Positions 25,610 through 34,377 of a stretch of 48,673 bases of DNA are shown here, piece after piece. The translations under genes and the position numbers were made by a program. The notes beneath the pieces are model-generated. The model was not told where the DNA came from. It did not search any database and saw only the letters and a program-made list of their open reading frames with translations. The DNA lies in NCBI GenBank assembly GCA_002449145.1, contig DKCG01000002.1, positions 1 through 48,673 on the forward strand, read 5' to 3'. The stretch's first letter is position 1, and each line of letters begins with the position of its first letter. The stretch is from Christensenella sp. UBA6880 (GTDB lineage: Bacteria; Bacillota; Clostridia; Christensenellales; CAG-917).

Positions 25610-26660
25610 ACTTGAGTTCAGAGAAGTATTTGATTGTACGAACCATTTGAGAAGTGTAGCTGTTCTCGTTGTCGTACCAAGAAACGACTTGAACTTGGCT
25701 GTTGCCGTCTTCCATAGGTGCAACCATAGTTTGAGTTGCGTCGAAGATTGAACCGAAGCGGCTGCCGATGATGTCGGAAGACACGATTTGGTCGGTGTTG
25801 TAACCGAAAGATTCGGTTGCGGCTGCCTTCATTGCTGCGTTGATTCCGTCAACGGTGACGTGACCTTTAACGACTGCAACGAGAATGGTGGTAGAACCGG
25901 TCGGGGTGGGAACGCGTTGTGCAGAACCGATGAGTTTGCCGTTGAGTTCGGGGATAACGAGACCGATTGCTTTTGCAGCGCCGGTGCTGTTGGGAACGAT
26001 GTTGATTGCAGCAGCGCGGCTTCTTCTCAAATCGCCCTTTCTTTGCGGTCCGTCAAGAGGCATTTGGTCGCCGGTGTATGCGTGAACCGTGGTCATAATA
26101 CCGCTCATAATGGGTGCATAATCGTTGAGCGCCTTTGCCATAGGTGCGAGGCAGTTGGTCGTGCAACTTGCAGCGGAAATGATGTTGTCGGTTGCTTTCA
26201 AAGTGGTGTGGTTGACGTTGTAGACGATTGTGGGAAGATCGTTGCCTGCGGGTGCGGAAATGACGACCTTGCGTGCGCCTGCGTCGATGTGTGCTTGTGC
26301 TTTTGCTTTGGATGTATAGAAACCGGTGCATTCCAAAACGACGTCAACGCCGAGTTTGCCCCAAGGAAGTTCCGCCGCTTTTGCTTTTGCATAGATGGTG
26401 ATCTTCTTGCCGTCAACTACGATGTAGCCGTCTTCTTTGACCGTGCCGTCTTCGTTGAGAACTGCTTCACAACTCTCAACATTGTGAGAATTTGCATAGT
26501 TGCCTTGTGTCGAGTCGTATTTGAGAAGATGAGCGAGCATCTTGGGGCTTGTGAGGTCGTTGATAGCGACAACTTCATAACCCTCTGCACCGAACATTTG
26601 TCTGAAAGCAAGACGTCCGATACGACCAAAACCGTTGATAGCGACTTTTACGTTTGCCAT
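25608..26660 (-). CDS. gapA: Glyceraldehyde-3-phosphate dehydrogenase, type I
   Basis: A 350-residue glycolytic GAPDH. The NAD-binding motif NGFGRIGRL is at 9-17, D35 in AINDLTS indicates NAD preference, catalytic C166 lies in SAASCTTNC, and H193 in TVHAYTGDQ. The terminal part WYDNENSYTSQMVRT is typical. It oxidises glyceraldehyde 3-phosphate with phosphate to 1,3-bisphosphoglycerate in the cytoplasm. The frame extends five residues further, but ATG at 26660 is used because GGAGG lies seven to eleven bases upstream. Monocistronic rather than with pgk/tpi, with its own promoter at 26718-26746. Confidence 0.97.
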   Translation of the reverse strand: MANVKVAINGFGRIGRLAFRQMFGAEGYEVVAINDLTSPKMLAHLLKYDSTQGNYANSHNVESCEAVLNEDGTVKEDGYIVVDGKKITIYAKAKAAELPWGKLGVDVVLECTGFYTSKAKAQAHIDAGARKVVISAPAGNDLPTIVYNVNHTTLKATDNIISAASCTTNCLAPMAKALNDYAPIMSGIMTTVHAYTGDQMPLDGPQRKGDLRRSRAAAINIVPNSTGAAKAIGLVIPELNGKLIGSAQRVPTPTGSTTILVAVVKGHVTVDGINAAMKAAATESFGYNTDQIVSSDIIGSRFGSIFDATQTMVAPMEDGNSQVQVVSWYDNENSYTSQMVRTIKYFSELK

Positions 26661-26717
26661 TATAAATTCCTCCATAAAGGTGTATTCCGAATATAGTTGG
26701 ATTTTCCAACCGCCATT

Positions 26718-26746
26718 ATTTTACAATTATTATAAGAAATATGCAA
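26718..26746 (-). promoter_or_regulatory. gapA promoter
   Basis: TTGCAT (26741-26746) and TAAAAT (26718-26723), spacer 17, minus strand. The leader begins with a small hairpin, GTTGG-ATTTT-CCAAC (26696-26710), then the GGAGG site. Confidence 0.65.
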
Positions 26747-26826
26747 CTATAATTTGCGTATTTTTTTATCGACATCGATATATGTTTCAATACGTTCGCA
26801 CGTTTTTCATACGCTTGTTCGCAAAT

Positions 26827-27906
26827 TCAGTCCGCAAGGAATGTCGGCTTGCCGTAAACCGCCACGCTTACAAAGTCGATGGGCCACACGAACACGAACA
26901 GCGCAAAGGACAAAAAACCCGTGATAAGCGTGTGACGTTGCCTTGTCTGCGAGTATTTTGCAAAGCGGTATATAAACGTCATCGCCCAGCCGAAAAGCGA
27001 TTCCACGACAAGTTTTACTATGAGCGGCATTTGGTCGAATTTGTCGGCAAACGGCAAGTTTGAATCGTCGTACTCGACGGGCAACGCCATTGAAAACGTA
27101 CTTCCCTTGCCCTTTTTGCTTTTTACGCTAACCCTGCCGCCGTGCTCTTTCATAATCTCGCGCACGACGTAAAGCCCCACGCCCTGACTGTTTCCGTTAG
27201 AGCGCGACTTGTCCTCGGTGTAGAACTGGTCGAAAACGTAAGGCAAACTCTCTTTTGATATGCCTATACCCTTGTCCTTTACAGACAGAATAAACTCTCT
27301 GCCCCTTTTTCGCGCGGTGATTTTGACCACGCTTTTTTCGGGCGAATACTTGACGGCGTTGGACACGAGGTTTTGCACCGCTCTTTCCATTTGTCCCTCG
27401 TCCACCCTTACGTTGACGTCGGGAATTTTGCCGACTTTCAGTTTTATATTCTTCGCCGTTGCGAGCGGACGAAGTTTCTCGATGATTTTGCCGAACATAT
27501 TTTTGGTCGCGTGCAACGTTTTATGCTCGGATTGCTTTTTGATTTCGGCGTTTGAGGATTCCACCATACCGATGACCATATCGTTCATCTGTTGCGCTTT
27601 TTGAATGATGAGCGCGGAGTAGTCCTTGTCGTCCATACCGTCGGACATACATTCGGCGTATCCCGAAATTATGGCGAGCGGCGTTTTCATATCGTGCGCC
27701 ACCGAAGCGATTGACTTGTTGGTTTTCGTGGACGTTTCCGCTATGCCGTCCTTCAATTTGAGCATAGAAAGCCTGAGCGATTCAAGCCTCGTGCAAATGT
27801 CGTGGTATTCGCCGAATCCCCACGACCTGACGGGCGAATACAAATCTCCCTCTTGAAAACGCGCGAGCGTTTTTTCTATTTCTACGATTTCCTTTTTATT
27901 CAACAT
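26827..27906 (-). CDS. Cytoplasmic-type histidine kinase with C-terminal membrane tail
   Basis: A 359-residue kinase with no N-terminal membrane helix or sensor domain. H71 in SVAHDMKTPLAII is the phosphorylation site. ATP-binding motifs: NLVSNAVKYS (179-188), DKGIGIS (211-217), FDQFYT (225-230), QGVGLYVV (241-248). After the catalytic domain there is an unusual tail of about 75 residues (285-359) with two hydrophobic stretches near 294-313 and 327-350. It resembles small stand-alone membrane proteins of anaerobic Firmicutes. A frame opening with TTG extends 20 residues further, but ATG at 27906 has AAGG upstream. It follows the regulator gene by 66 bases and is its likely partner. Confidence 0.88.
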   Translation of the reverse strand: MLNKKEIVEIEKTLARFQEGDLYSPVRSWGFGEYHDICTRLESLRLSMLKLKDGIAETSTKTNKSIASVAHDMKTPLAIISGYAECMSDGMDDKDYSALIIQKAQQMNDMVIGMVESSNAEIKKQSEHKTLHATKNMFGKIIEKLRPLATAKNIKLKVGKIPDVNVRVDEGQMERAVQNLVSNAVKYSPEKSVVKITARKRGREFILSVKDKGIGISKESLPYVFDQFYTEDKSRSNGNSQGVGLYVVREIMKEHGGRVSVKSKKGKGSTFSMALPVEYDDSNLPFADKFDQMPLIVKLVVESLFGWAMTFIYRFAKYSQTRQRHTLITGFLSFALFVFVWPIDFVSVAVYGKPTFLAD

Positions 27907-27972
27907 AAAGCGTTTAACCTTGCTTTTTATGCGTATAAAACCTCTGTTTTGCGTATTGACGGCCAATTTGCG

Positions 27973-28647
27973 TCAATCTTGCCACTTATAGCCGAGTCCC
28001 CAAACGGTGACGACGTTGTTTATGCCTGCCTTTGAAAGTTTGTCGCGAAGACGCGCGATAGTCACAGCAACGGTGTTTTCGTCGATGTACTCGTCAACGC
28101 CCCATACGTCGTCGATGAGTTTCTGTTTTGGCATAATCTGATTCTCGTGTATGGTGAGATAATCGAGAATTTTGAACTCTTTTGCAGTGAGATTGAGCGG
28201 TTCGCCGTCCGCTTTCGCCTCGAATCTCGTGGACGAAATCATAAGTTTTCCGTAGTGTCTGTCACCCGACGGCACGGCGTTGAACTCGTAATAACGTCTG
28301 AGTTGCGCGCCCACTCTCATAACCATTTCCTTGAACGAAAACGGCTTGGTTATGTAGTCGTCCGCGCCGAGGTCGAACATACGCACCTTGTCTTCTTCGG
28401 CAACCTTTGCCGACACGACGATGATAGGCATCGTCATCGTTTGGCGCAGCGTTTCGCACACGGTAAAGCCGTCGATTTTGGGCATCATAATATCCAACAG
28501 CGCAAGGTCTGGTTTTATCTCGTCTGCGATTTTTAGCGCTTGCGCGCCGTCGAACGCCTGATAGACTTCGTGTCCCGCCTTTTCGAGATAACTTTTCATC
28601 ATATCGGATATTTCGACGTTGTCCTCTGCAATAAGTATCTTTCTCAT
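27973..28647 (-). CDS. OmpR-family response regulator
   Basis: A 224-residue regulator with a receiver domain (phospho-acceptor D52 in LALLDIMMP, K101 in ITKPFS) and a C-terminal winged helix. GTG at 28653 is in frame, but AGAGG sits correctly for ATG at 28647. It pairs with the sensor kinase that follows, and comes 62 bases after the EFR1 ferredoxin gene, in the same direction. Confidence 0.94.
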   Translation of the reverse strand: MRKILIAEDNVEISDMMKSYLEKAGHEVYQAFDGAQALKIADEIKPDLALLDIMMPKIDGFTVCETLRQTMTMPIIVVSAKVAEEDKVRMFDLGADDYITKPFSFKEMVMRVGAQLRRYYEFNAVPSGDRHYGKLMISSTRFEAKADGEPLNLTAKEFKILDYLTIHENQIMPKQKLIDDVWGVDEYIDENTVAVTIARLRDKLSKAGINNVVTVWGLGYKWQD

Positions 28648-28709
28648 AAACACCTCTTGATTTATCTAACCGTATTGTACAATATATTTTTGCTTATTTC
28701 CACACTTTT

Positions 28710-29594
28710 TTACACGCCGTATTCGTTTGCGGCGATTTTCTTGCCCGCTTCGGCAAAATATCTCGCGTACGACTTTTTGCAATACCGCGCGTGTTTGTCC
28801 TTTTGCGGCGTTTCGGGTGCTTTGAAAGAGTATTTTCCGTTCACTCGCCAGCCGTTGAGTATGCCTATGTCGAAAGCGTCGCGCGGACAGTTGAACGAAC
28901 ATCTCGTACACATAACGCAGTCGTTTCCGAAAGTGAATTTTCCGTTTTCGTCGATTTTTATGTTTCCTACGGGGCAGTTCTTTGCGCACGCGCCGCAGTT
29001 TATGCACTTGTCGGAATCCACCTTGAAGAAGCGGCCGTTGACTTTCATTGCGGGCTGTTCTATGCGCACGACCCACGCGACGAAACGCCCGAAAGGCACT
29101 TTAGCGAGTTTATGCTCGACGCCGCAAATCACTTCCCTCGCCTCTATGGGTGCGAGTTTGTCGAGCGTGTCTTTCATCTTTGCCGCCATATCGTCGGTGT
29201 GACGGAAAATCATATTGTACGGCATAACGTAGTGATATTCGCTTCCCGCAACGTAGCCCTTTTTCTTCATTATATCGTTGAATTTAATGGAAGAAACGTT
29301 GTTGATTTTGAGAGGTTCGCCCGACGTTTTGACGACGAAATATCCCTTCTTTTCGTTTGCTTTCGGCAACGCTTTTGCGAGGTCGAGCATAATATACGGC
29401 GCGTTGAATCCGTGTATGGGATACGCAAATCCCACGAGGTCGAAATCGTTGGGATTCGGCAAATTTTCAAAGCCTTTTCTCACGTTATACAGCGTGGTTT
29501 CGATTCCGAATTTTTCAAACTCGTTCTTATATATATCGCACGCTTTTTTGGTGTTTCCCGTTCCCGAAAAAACGTAAATTATCGCATTTTTCAT
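28710..29594 (-). CDS. EFR1-type flavodoxin/ferredoxin fusion
   Basis: A 294-residue redox protein. The N-terminal flavodoxin-like domain has the FMN phosphate loop FSGTGNTKK (9-17). The C-terminal ferredoxin module has two [4Fe-4S] motifs: C197, C200, C203, C207 and C226, C229, C232, C236, with prolines after the last cysteines. It would pass electrons between FMN and two clusters in the cytoplasm; partners are unknown. The order matches proteins annotated EFR1 family ferrodoxin in Clostridia. It starts 18 bases after the SDR fusion gene, with AGAGGTGAG before ATG, so these two are an operon. Confidence 0.9.
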   Translation of the reverse strand: MKNAIIYVFSGTGNTKKACDIYKNEFEKFGIETTLYNVRKGFENLPNPNDFDLVGFAYPIHGFNAPYIMLDLAKALPKANEKKGYFVVKTSGEPLKINNVSSIKFNDIMKKKGYVAGSEYHYVMPYNMIFRHTDDMAAKMKDTLDKLAPIEAREVICGVEHKLAKVPFGRFVAWVVRIEQPAMKVNGRFFKVDSDKCINCGACAKNCPVGNIKIDENGKFTFGNDCVMCTRCSFNCPRDAFDIGILNGWRVNGKYSFKAPETPQKDKHARYCKKSYARYFAEAGKKIAANEYGV

Positions 29595-29612
29595 ATTCTC
29601 ACCTCTTTTGAT

Positions 29613-31181
29613 TCAGTATTGCGTGTATCTCGCAACGTGGTTTTGGTCGTAATAATAGGTCGTATTCTCGCCTTTTGCGTGAGTGTCGTACCAGATTTGA
29701 GCGTAAAACGGCATAAATTTGGACAGTCTGTCGTAATCCCACGGACTCGGTTGGCAACATTCGGGACACCAGTGACCCGCTTTGAGAACGGTGTACGGCG
29801 ACGCCCAAAAACGATGTCCGTCGTGACATTCCCATTCGAGTTTCGTGTACAAGTCGCCCTTCGTCATACTCGTCGAAACGCACTTGCCGCCTCTGAAAGC
29901 CGCCGCCGAACGCATATCTTCGATGTCGAGTTCCTCGTCGGGTTTGCTTTCGTCATAGCCGTGGTCGAGGATATAGCCGTGTTCTTTCAACTTCGTTATG
30001 TCGCGCATATCGTCGTAATCTACGTCGCCGTCGGCAAGTTGTCCGTGCGCGAGAACGGGGAATTTATCCCAATCGCTCGGCAAACACTTCAAGTTTTCCT
30101 TGCTTCCGAAAAACGCTTTAACCTTGCCCGCCTGATTCGTTTTAACCCAATATCTCGGCGCATTGTCGTCTTTAAGCAGTCTTTCGATTGCGAATTTCGA
30201 CACGAGTTTTGCAGGCACGAGTTTTCCGAGTCTGTAATAACCGTGCTTTGAAAGTATCTCTTGCCAGTAGGTTTTCACGTCCTCGTGCTGAAAATCGAAA
30301 TAATCGTTAAGGATATGGCTGTCCTCGAACCACATACAATGGAAATTGCGGATTGAATTCCATTCGGGTTTCATATACTTTTTCGTCGAACCGCCGATAA
30401 TCTTGAATCCCTCGTCGAACGTGTCGTAGCCCGTAACTCTGTTGCACGCGCCGCCGCCGATGTTGTAACACTTCTTCCAGAACTTTTCTTCGAGTTCGCC
30501 CTTTGCGTCCTTTTCCACGAGTCTGCGCATCAAAAGTCCGCTGTCGCGCGCCGTAACCCACTCTATCGGCGCGTTGAAGCAAGTGTGGAACATCAATCCG
30601 TCTTTCATATTGTTGGTGAGCATTCTGTTGTGAAGCATACCCGTTTGACGAAGCACCGCCCATTGCTTTACGTCGCTGTCGAGAACGTATCTTTCGCCCT
30701 TGATTTTGCTTGCGGAATACTCGTCGTAGGTGCTGGATATGAGGGGGTCGCCCACTCTGCCCCACGGGTGCTTGTAGTTGCGGTTGCCGTATATCGCAAC
30801 GGTGGAAATATGCACGAGTTTTGGCTGATTTTCCTTTATCTCGGACACCGCATCCACGATATTCATTGCGCCTATGCGGTTGCATCTGTCCGTAAGCACG
30901 GGATAATGGTCGGCAGTCGGCGGAATGACCGCAGCGAGATTGAGAACGTAATCGCTGTTTGCCACGAGTTTTCTGCAATCTTCGATTTCCGCTATATCGC
31001 CGAAAATAACTTCTATTTTGTTTCCGTATTTGTGCTTCCATTCCTTTGCGCACTTGCGCTCCCGCCTCTCGTTCAAAAGCAAAACTTTGATTTTTTCCAC
31101 GACGTCGCTTTCCATAAGTTGAGCGACCGTTTCAAGTCCCATATTTCCGCTTGCGCCGGTGATTGCAACGATTTTTTTCAT
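29613..31181 (-). CDS. NAD-dependent epimerase/SDR fused to a zinc finger
   Basis: A 522-residue extended short-chain dehydrogenase. The nucleotide loop is TGASGNMG (8-15), the active site has S126 with Y155 and K159 (EYSASK), and the fold runs to about residue 370. The remaining 150 residues are extra. They include GGKCVST and then W450-E-C-H-D-G-H, followed by C472-P-E-C475, a pattern of treble-clef zinc fingers found in nucleic-acid-linked proteins (DUF4379/DUF723 type). Epimerases act on nucleotide sugars or steroids, but the specific substrate is not known. GTG at 31190 is in frame; ATG at 31181 has AAGGAAGG at the right distance. First of the SDR-EFR1 unit. Confidence 0.85.
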   Translation of the reverse strand: MKKIVAITGASGNMGLETVAQLMESDVVEKIKVLLLNERRERKCAKEWKHKYGNKIEVIFGDIAEIEDCRKLVANSDYVLNLAAVIPPTADHYPVLTDRCNRIGAMNIVDAVSEIKENQPKLVHISTVAIYGNRNYKHPWGRVGDPLISSTYDEYSASKIKGERYVLDSDVKQWAVLRQTGMLHNRMLTNNMKDGLMFHTCFNAPIEWVTARDSGLLMRRLVEKDAKGELEEKFWKKCYNIGGGACNRVTGYDTFDEGFKIIGGSTKKYMKPEWNSIRNFHCMWFEDSHILNDYFDFQHEDVKTYWQEILSKHGYYRLGKLVPAKLVSKFAIERLLKDDNAPRYWVKTNQAGKVKAFFGSKENLKCLPSDWDKFPVLAHGQLADGDVDYDDMRDITKLKEHGYILDHGYDESKPDEELDIEDMRSAAAFRGGKCVSTSMTKGDLYTKLEWECHDGHRFWASPYTVLKAGHWCPECCQPSPWDYDRLSKFMPFYAQIWYDTHAKGENTTYYYDQNHVARYTQY

Positions 31182-31290
31182 ATATGCCACCTTCCTTTTG
31201 TTTACGCATATATTATCGCACCCGAACCCAACCGAAGTCTTGACAAAAACCTTACACTTTCGCCTTTATCCGCCCGACTTTTCCGCATTT

Positions 31291-31312
31291 TGTAAGAATT
31301 GTGTAAGAAAAA
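31291..31312. repeat. Tandem 11-base repeat before the SDR gene
   Basis: TGTAAGAATTG and TGTAAGAAAAA stand head to tail with an 11-base period, about one helical turn. Read on the minus strand they give CTTACA twice. The spacing resembles sites for OmpR/PhoP-type regulators. The rest of the 31182-31359 spacer shows no gene. Confidence 0.3.
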
Positions 31313-31359
31313 ACAGTAAAAGACAAAAGTCATAAAAAATTTATTGCTAACGTCATTCA

Positions 31360-31394
31360 AAAAATAAGAAATCCACCGAATAATTCGGTGGATT
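31360..31394 (-). terminator. Terminator of the ribosomal operon
   Basis: A perfect 11-base stem AATCCACCGAA / TTCGGTGGATT with loop TAA. On the minus strand it is followed by a T-rich run (TTTCTTATTTTTT). It lies 23 bases after the rplQ stop. Confidence 0.9.
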
Positions 31395-31417
31395 CTTTCG
31401 TTTTTTCAAAGACTCAA

Positions 31418-31921
31418 TCAGATGAGTTTGAGGATGCAGGTTTCTGCTGCGTCGCCGCGACGAGTGCCGGTCTTAAGGATACGGGTGTAACCGCCGCCTT
31501 GTCCGAGTTCGTTCTTGCGTGCGTCGTATTTGGGTGCATACTCTTTGAACATCTTTTCGATGAGGGGGTGTTTGGTATCCTTAATGCGCGCTTTGAATGC
31601 GGATTTGGATTCCTTCTCGCCCTTGATTTCTTGAAGGTCAACGAGTTCAGCCATAAGTCTGCGGCGTGCTGCAAGTTTCTTGGGGCCGTCGTTTGTGAAG
31701 ACGACTTCTTGCTTTGCGCCCTTTGCGCCGTCAACGGTCTTGGTGACTTTGACGTCGTCTTGATAGGCTCTCATTGCGATGGTGATGTATTTTTCAGCAA
31801 GGCTTCTGACTGCTTTTGCACGGTCAACGGTTGTTTCGATTTGACCATACCAAAGAAGTTCGGAAACCTGATTTTTAAGCATAGCCATTCTTTGGTCTGT
31901 GCGTTTTCCTAATTTAGACAT
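31418..31921 (-). CDS. rplQ: 50S ribosomal protein bL17
   Basis: 167 residues, longer than the usual 115-130. The conserved N-terminus (KLGKRTDQRMAML) and the terminal KTGTRRGDAAETCILKLI are intact. The extra length is a charged insertion at about residues 60-125, a form seen in other Clostridia. The protein binds 23S rRNA near the tunnel exit. Last gene of the S10-spc-alpha operon, 18 bases after rpoA, and directly before the terminator. Confidence 0.96.
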   Translation of the reverse strand: MSKLGKRTDQRMAMLKNQVSELLWYGQIETTVDRAKAVRSLAEKYITIAMRAYQDDVKVTKTVDGAKGAKQEVVFTNDGPKKLAARRRLMAELVDLQEIKGEKESKSAFKARIKDTKHPLIEKMFKEYAPKYDARKNELGQGGGYTRILKTGTRRGDAAETCILKLI

Positions 31922-31939
31922 AGTGTTCCTCCTGTACTC

Positions 31940-32893
31940 TTAGTCCTCTTGAGCCTTCAAGCCGAGGCCGAGATCTTCGAGTTTCTTGACAACTTCTTCG
32001 AGTGATTTTCTGCCGAGGTTTCTCACTTTGAGCATATCGTCTTCGCTGCGTTTGGTGAGGTCTTCGACGGTGTGGATGTTTGCGCGTTTCAAGCAATTAT
32101 ACGAACGCACCGAGAGATCGAGATCTTCAACTGACATTTCGAGGACTTTCTTGGTGTCGTCTTTCTTGTCCTCTTTGAGAATATCGTTCTCGTCCATATT
32201 GGAAACGAGATTGATGAACAGTTTGAGATGATCGTTCATAATCTTTGCTGCAAGAGAAGTGATTTCCTTTGCAGAAGTCGTACCGTCGGTGGTCACTTCG
32301 AGCGTGAGTTTATCGAAGTCGATGCTTTGTTCGACACGAGTGCTTTCGACAGCATAATTGACTTTGACGACGGGGGTGTAGATCGAATCGATCGGAATAT
32401 AACCGATGGGTTGACGGCTGTCCTTGTTGCGAGAAGCGGGAACGTAGCCTCTGCCGCAATCGACGAAGATGGTCATATCGATAGACGCGCCCTCGTCCAA
32501 AGTGCAAATGACTTGGTCGGTGTTGACGACTTCGATACCTGTGGCGCATTGGATGTCGCCTGCGGTGACCGTACCGACGGTGTTGGCAAAGAGTTTGCAT
32601 TCTTGCTTTCCGGCTTTTTCAAGGCTGCTGATTGCTTTGAAACGAACAGTTTTGAGGTTGAGGATAATTTCGGTAACTTCCTCTTTTACGCCCTTGATTG
32701 TGGAGAATTCGTGATCGACGCCCGCGATTTTGATGCCGACTGCCGCAGCACCGGGAAGCGCGGAAAGAAGGATACGGCGCAAGCAGTTGCCGATCGTGGT
32801 GCCGAAGCCTCTTTCAAGCGGCTCGACGACGAACTTGCAATAATTCTTGCTTTCGTTCTCCATATTTATTTTGGGACTTCTCATTTCCATCAT
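31940..32893 (-). CDS. rpoA: RNA polymerase alpha subunit
   Basis: 317 residues. The N-terminal assembly domain contains LERGFGTTIGNCLRRILLSS-like sequence near 26-45, and the C-terminal domain (from about 245) has the RNA polymerase helix-hairpin-helix region (LKRANIHTVEDLTKRSEDDM) that contacts UP elements and activators. Start: GGAGG eight bases before ATG. Lies between rpsD and rplQ as in other Firmicutes. Confidence 0.98.
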   Translation of the reverse strand: MMEMRSPKINMENESKNYCKFVVEPLERGFGTTIGNCLRRILLSALPGAAAVGIKIAGVDHEFSTIKGVKEEVTEIILNLKTVRFKAISSLEKAGKQECKLFANTVGTVTAGDIQCATGIEVVNTDQVICTLDEGASIDMTIFVDCGRGYVPASRNKDSRQPIGYIPIDSIYTPVVKVNYAVESTRVEQSIDFDKLTLEVTTDGTTSAKEITSLAAKIMNDHLKLFINLVSNMDENDILKEDKKDDTKKVLEMSVEDLDLSVRSYNCLKRANIHTVEDLTKRSEDDMLKVRNLGRKSLEEVVKKLEDLGLGLKAQED

Positions 32894-32913
32894 AACTGTA
32901 TCCTCCGATCAAA

Positions 32914-33537
32914 TTATTTAGAGTACAACTCGACGATAAGGTGTTCTTGGATGTCGAGGTCGATGTCGCTTCTTTCGGGAAGAGCAACAACCTTACCTGT
33001 GAGCGTTGCGTTGTCAAATTCGAGCCATTTGACGAGGTTGAGATTCTTGGTTTCCTTGACGGTGTTCCACAAAGCGGAATCTCTCTTGTTTTCTTTGACG
33101 GCAACGACGTCGCCTGCTTTGACGAGGTAGGACGGAATGTCCACCGTTTTGCCGTTGACGGTGATGTGACCGTGGTTGACGATTTGGCGAGCCATTGCTC
33201 TTGAAGTGCCGAGACCGAGACGATACACAACGTTGTCGAGACGTCTTTCGATAAGCACGAGCATGTTGTCACCGGTGACGCCGCGCATTTCGGACGCTCT
33301 GTCGTAGTACATCTTGAATTGCTTTTCGGTCACGCCGTAGTAGCGTTTGGTTTTTTGTTTCTCACGAAGTTGAACGCTGTAACCGCTCGCTTTCTTTCTT
33401 CCCTTGCCGTGGTCACCTGGGGGTGCGTATTTTGTGAGAAGGGGGCATTTTGTAGAACCGCACTTCTCGCCTTTGAGATAGAGTTTGCATCCTTCGCGTC
33501 TGCAAAGACGGCAATCTGCTCCTGTATATTTAGCCAT
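32914..33537 (-). CDS. rpsD: 30S ribosomal protein uS4
   Basis: 207 residues with the S4 RNA-binding domain (about 95-155: LERRLDNVVYRLGL). The N-terminus has four cysteines (C10, C13, C17 and C26, with C31 after them), the zinc-binding form of S4. It starts 30S assembly on 16S rRNA and represses its own operon in many bacteria. Its presence inside the alpha operon is typical of Clostridia and differs from Bacillus, where rpsD is separate. Confidence 0.97.
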   Translation of the reverse strand: MAKYTGADCRLCRREGCKLYLKGEKCGSTKCPLLTKYAPPGDHGKGRKKASGYSVQLREKQKTKRYYGVTEKQFKMYYDRASEMRGVTGDNMLVLIERRLDNVVYRLGLGTSRAMARQIVNHGHITVNGKTVDIPSYLVKAGDVVAVKENKRDSALWNTVKETKNLNLVKWLEFDNATLTGKVVALPERSDIDLDIQEHLIVELYSK

Positions 33538-33554
33538 AGTTTAAGTCCTCCTAA

Positions 33555-33950
33555 TTACAGTCTTCTCGCCTTGGGCGGACGGCATCCGTTGTGAGGAATC
33601 GGGGATACGTCTTGAATGAGCGTAACTTCGATACCGACGTTTGCGAGTGCGCGGATTGCGCTCTCTCTGCCTTGACCGGGACCTTTGACGTAGACTTCAA
33701 CGCTTCTCATACCTTGATCGTAAGCAACTTTGGCTGCGTCTTCGCTGACCATTTGTGCTGCGAACGGGGTGGATTTACGGCTACCGCGAAGTTTGAGTTT
33801 GCCTGCGGAAGACCAAGAGATAGCGTTTCCGTTCATATCTGTGATAGTAACGATTGTGTTGTTGAAAGAAGCGTGAATATGCACTTGACCTTTTTCAACG
33901 CGTTTGATATCTTTTCTTTTCTTAATTGCTTTTCTTGCGATACCTGCCAT
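33555..33950 (-). CDS. rpsK: 30S ribosomal protein uS11
   Basis: 131 residues of ordinary family length, with conserved VHIHASFNNTIVTITD and the basic C-terminus HNGCRPPKARRL. It lines the mRNA exit channel of the 30S platform with S7 and S18. It lies 12 bases after rpsM and 17 before rpsD. Confidence 0.98.
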   Translation of the reverse strand: MAGIARKAIKKRKDIKRVEKGQVHIHASFNNTIVTITDMNGNAISWSSAGKLKLRGSRKSTPFAAQMVSEDAAKVAYDQGMRSVEVYVKGPGQGRESAIRALANVGIEVTLIQDVSPIPHNGCRPPKARRL

Positions 33951-33962
33951 AGTCGCGCCTCC

Positions 33963-34331
33963 TTATTTTTTGCTGCGGCTGACTGCGCGCTTGGGACCTT
34001 TTCTCGTACGAGCGTTTTGTTTGGTGTTTTGACCACGTACGGGAAGACCTTTTCTGTGACGTACGCCGCGATAGCAACCGATTTCCATCAATCTCTTAAT
34101 GTTGAGACCGACTTCTCTTTTGAGGTCGCCTTCGACGTGCAAATGTTGTTCGATGTAATCACGAATGAGACTGACTTGATCTTCGCTCAAATCCTTGACG
34201 CGAATATCGGGATTGATGCCGGTCTCTTTCAAAATCTTTTGAGAAGTTGCAAGTCCGATACCATAGATGTAGGTAAGTCCGTATTCAACTCTCTTGTCGC
34301 GCGGAAGATCCACGCCGGCGATTCTTGCCAT
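33963..34331 (-). CDS. rpsM: 30S ribosomal protein uS13
   Basis: 122 residues with the start MARIAGVDLPRDKRV and conserved RGVRHRKGLPVRGQNTKQNA near the end. It sits at the head of the 30S and contacts the 50S and P-site tRNA. GGAGGT precedes ATG. It is preceded by an unusually long 168-base spacer holding two hairpins, where the rest of the operon has gaps below 50 bases. Confidence 0.98.
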   Translation of the reverse strand: MARIAGVDLPRDKRVEYGLTYIYGIGLATSQKILKETGINPDIRVKDLSEDQVSLIRDYIEQHLHVEGDLKREVGLNIKRLMEIGCYRGVRHRKGLPVRGQNTKQNARTRKGPKRAVSRSKK

Positions 34332-34377
34332 TTTCTACCTCCGAAATAGTGAAAAAAGTGTTTTTTATATATGCCAC

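Noticed and set aside
31418..31921. Long L17 as a fused or mis-assembled gene
   Set aside because: Both ends are conserved and in frame. Central insertions in L17 are common in Clostridia.
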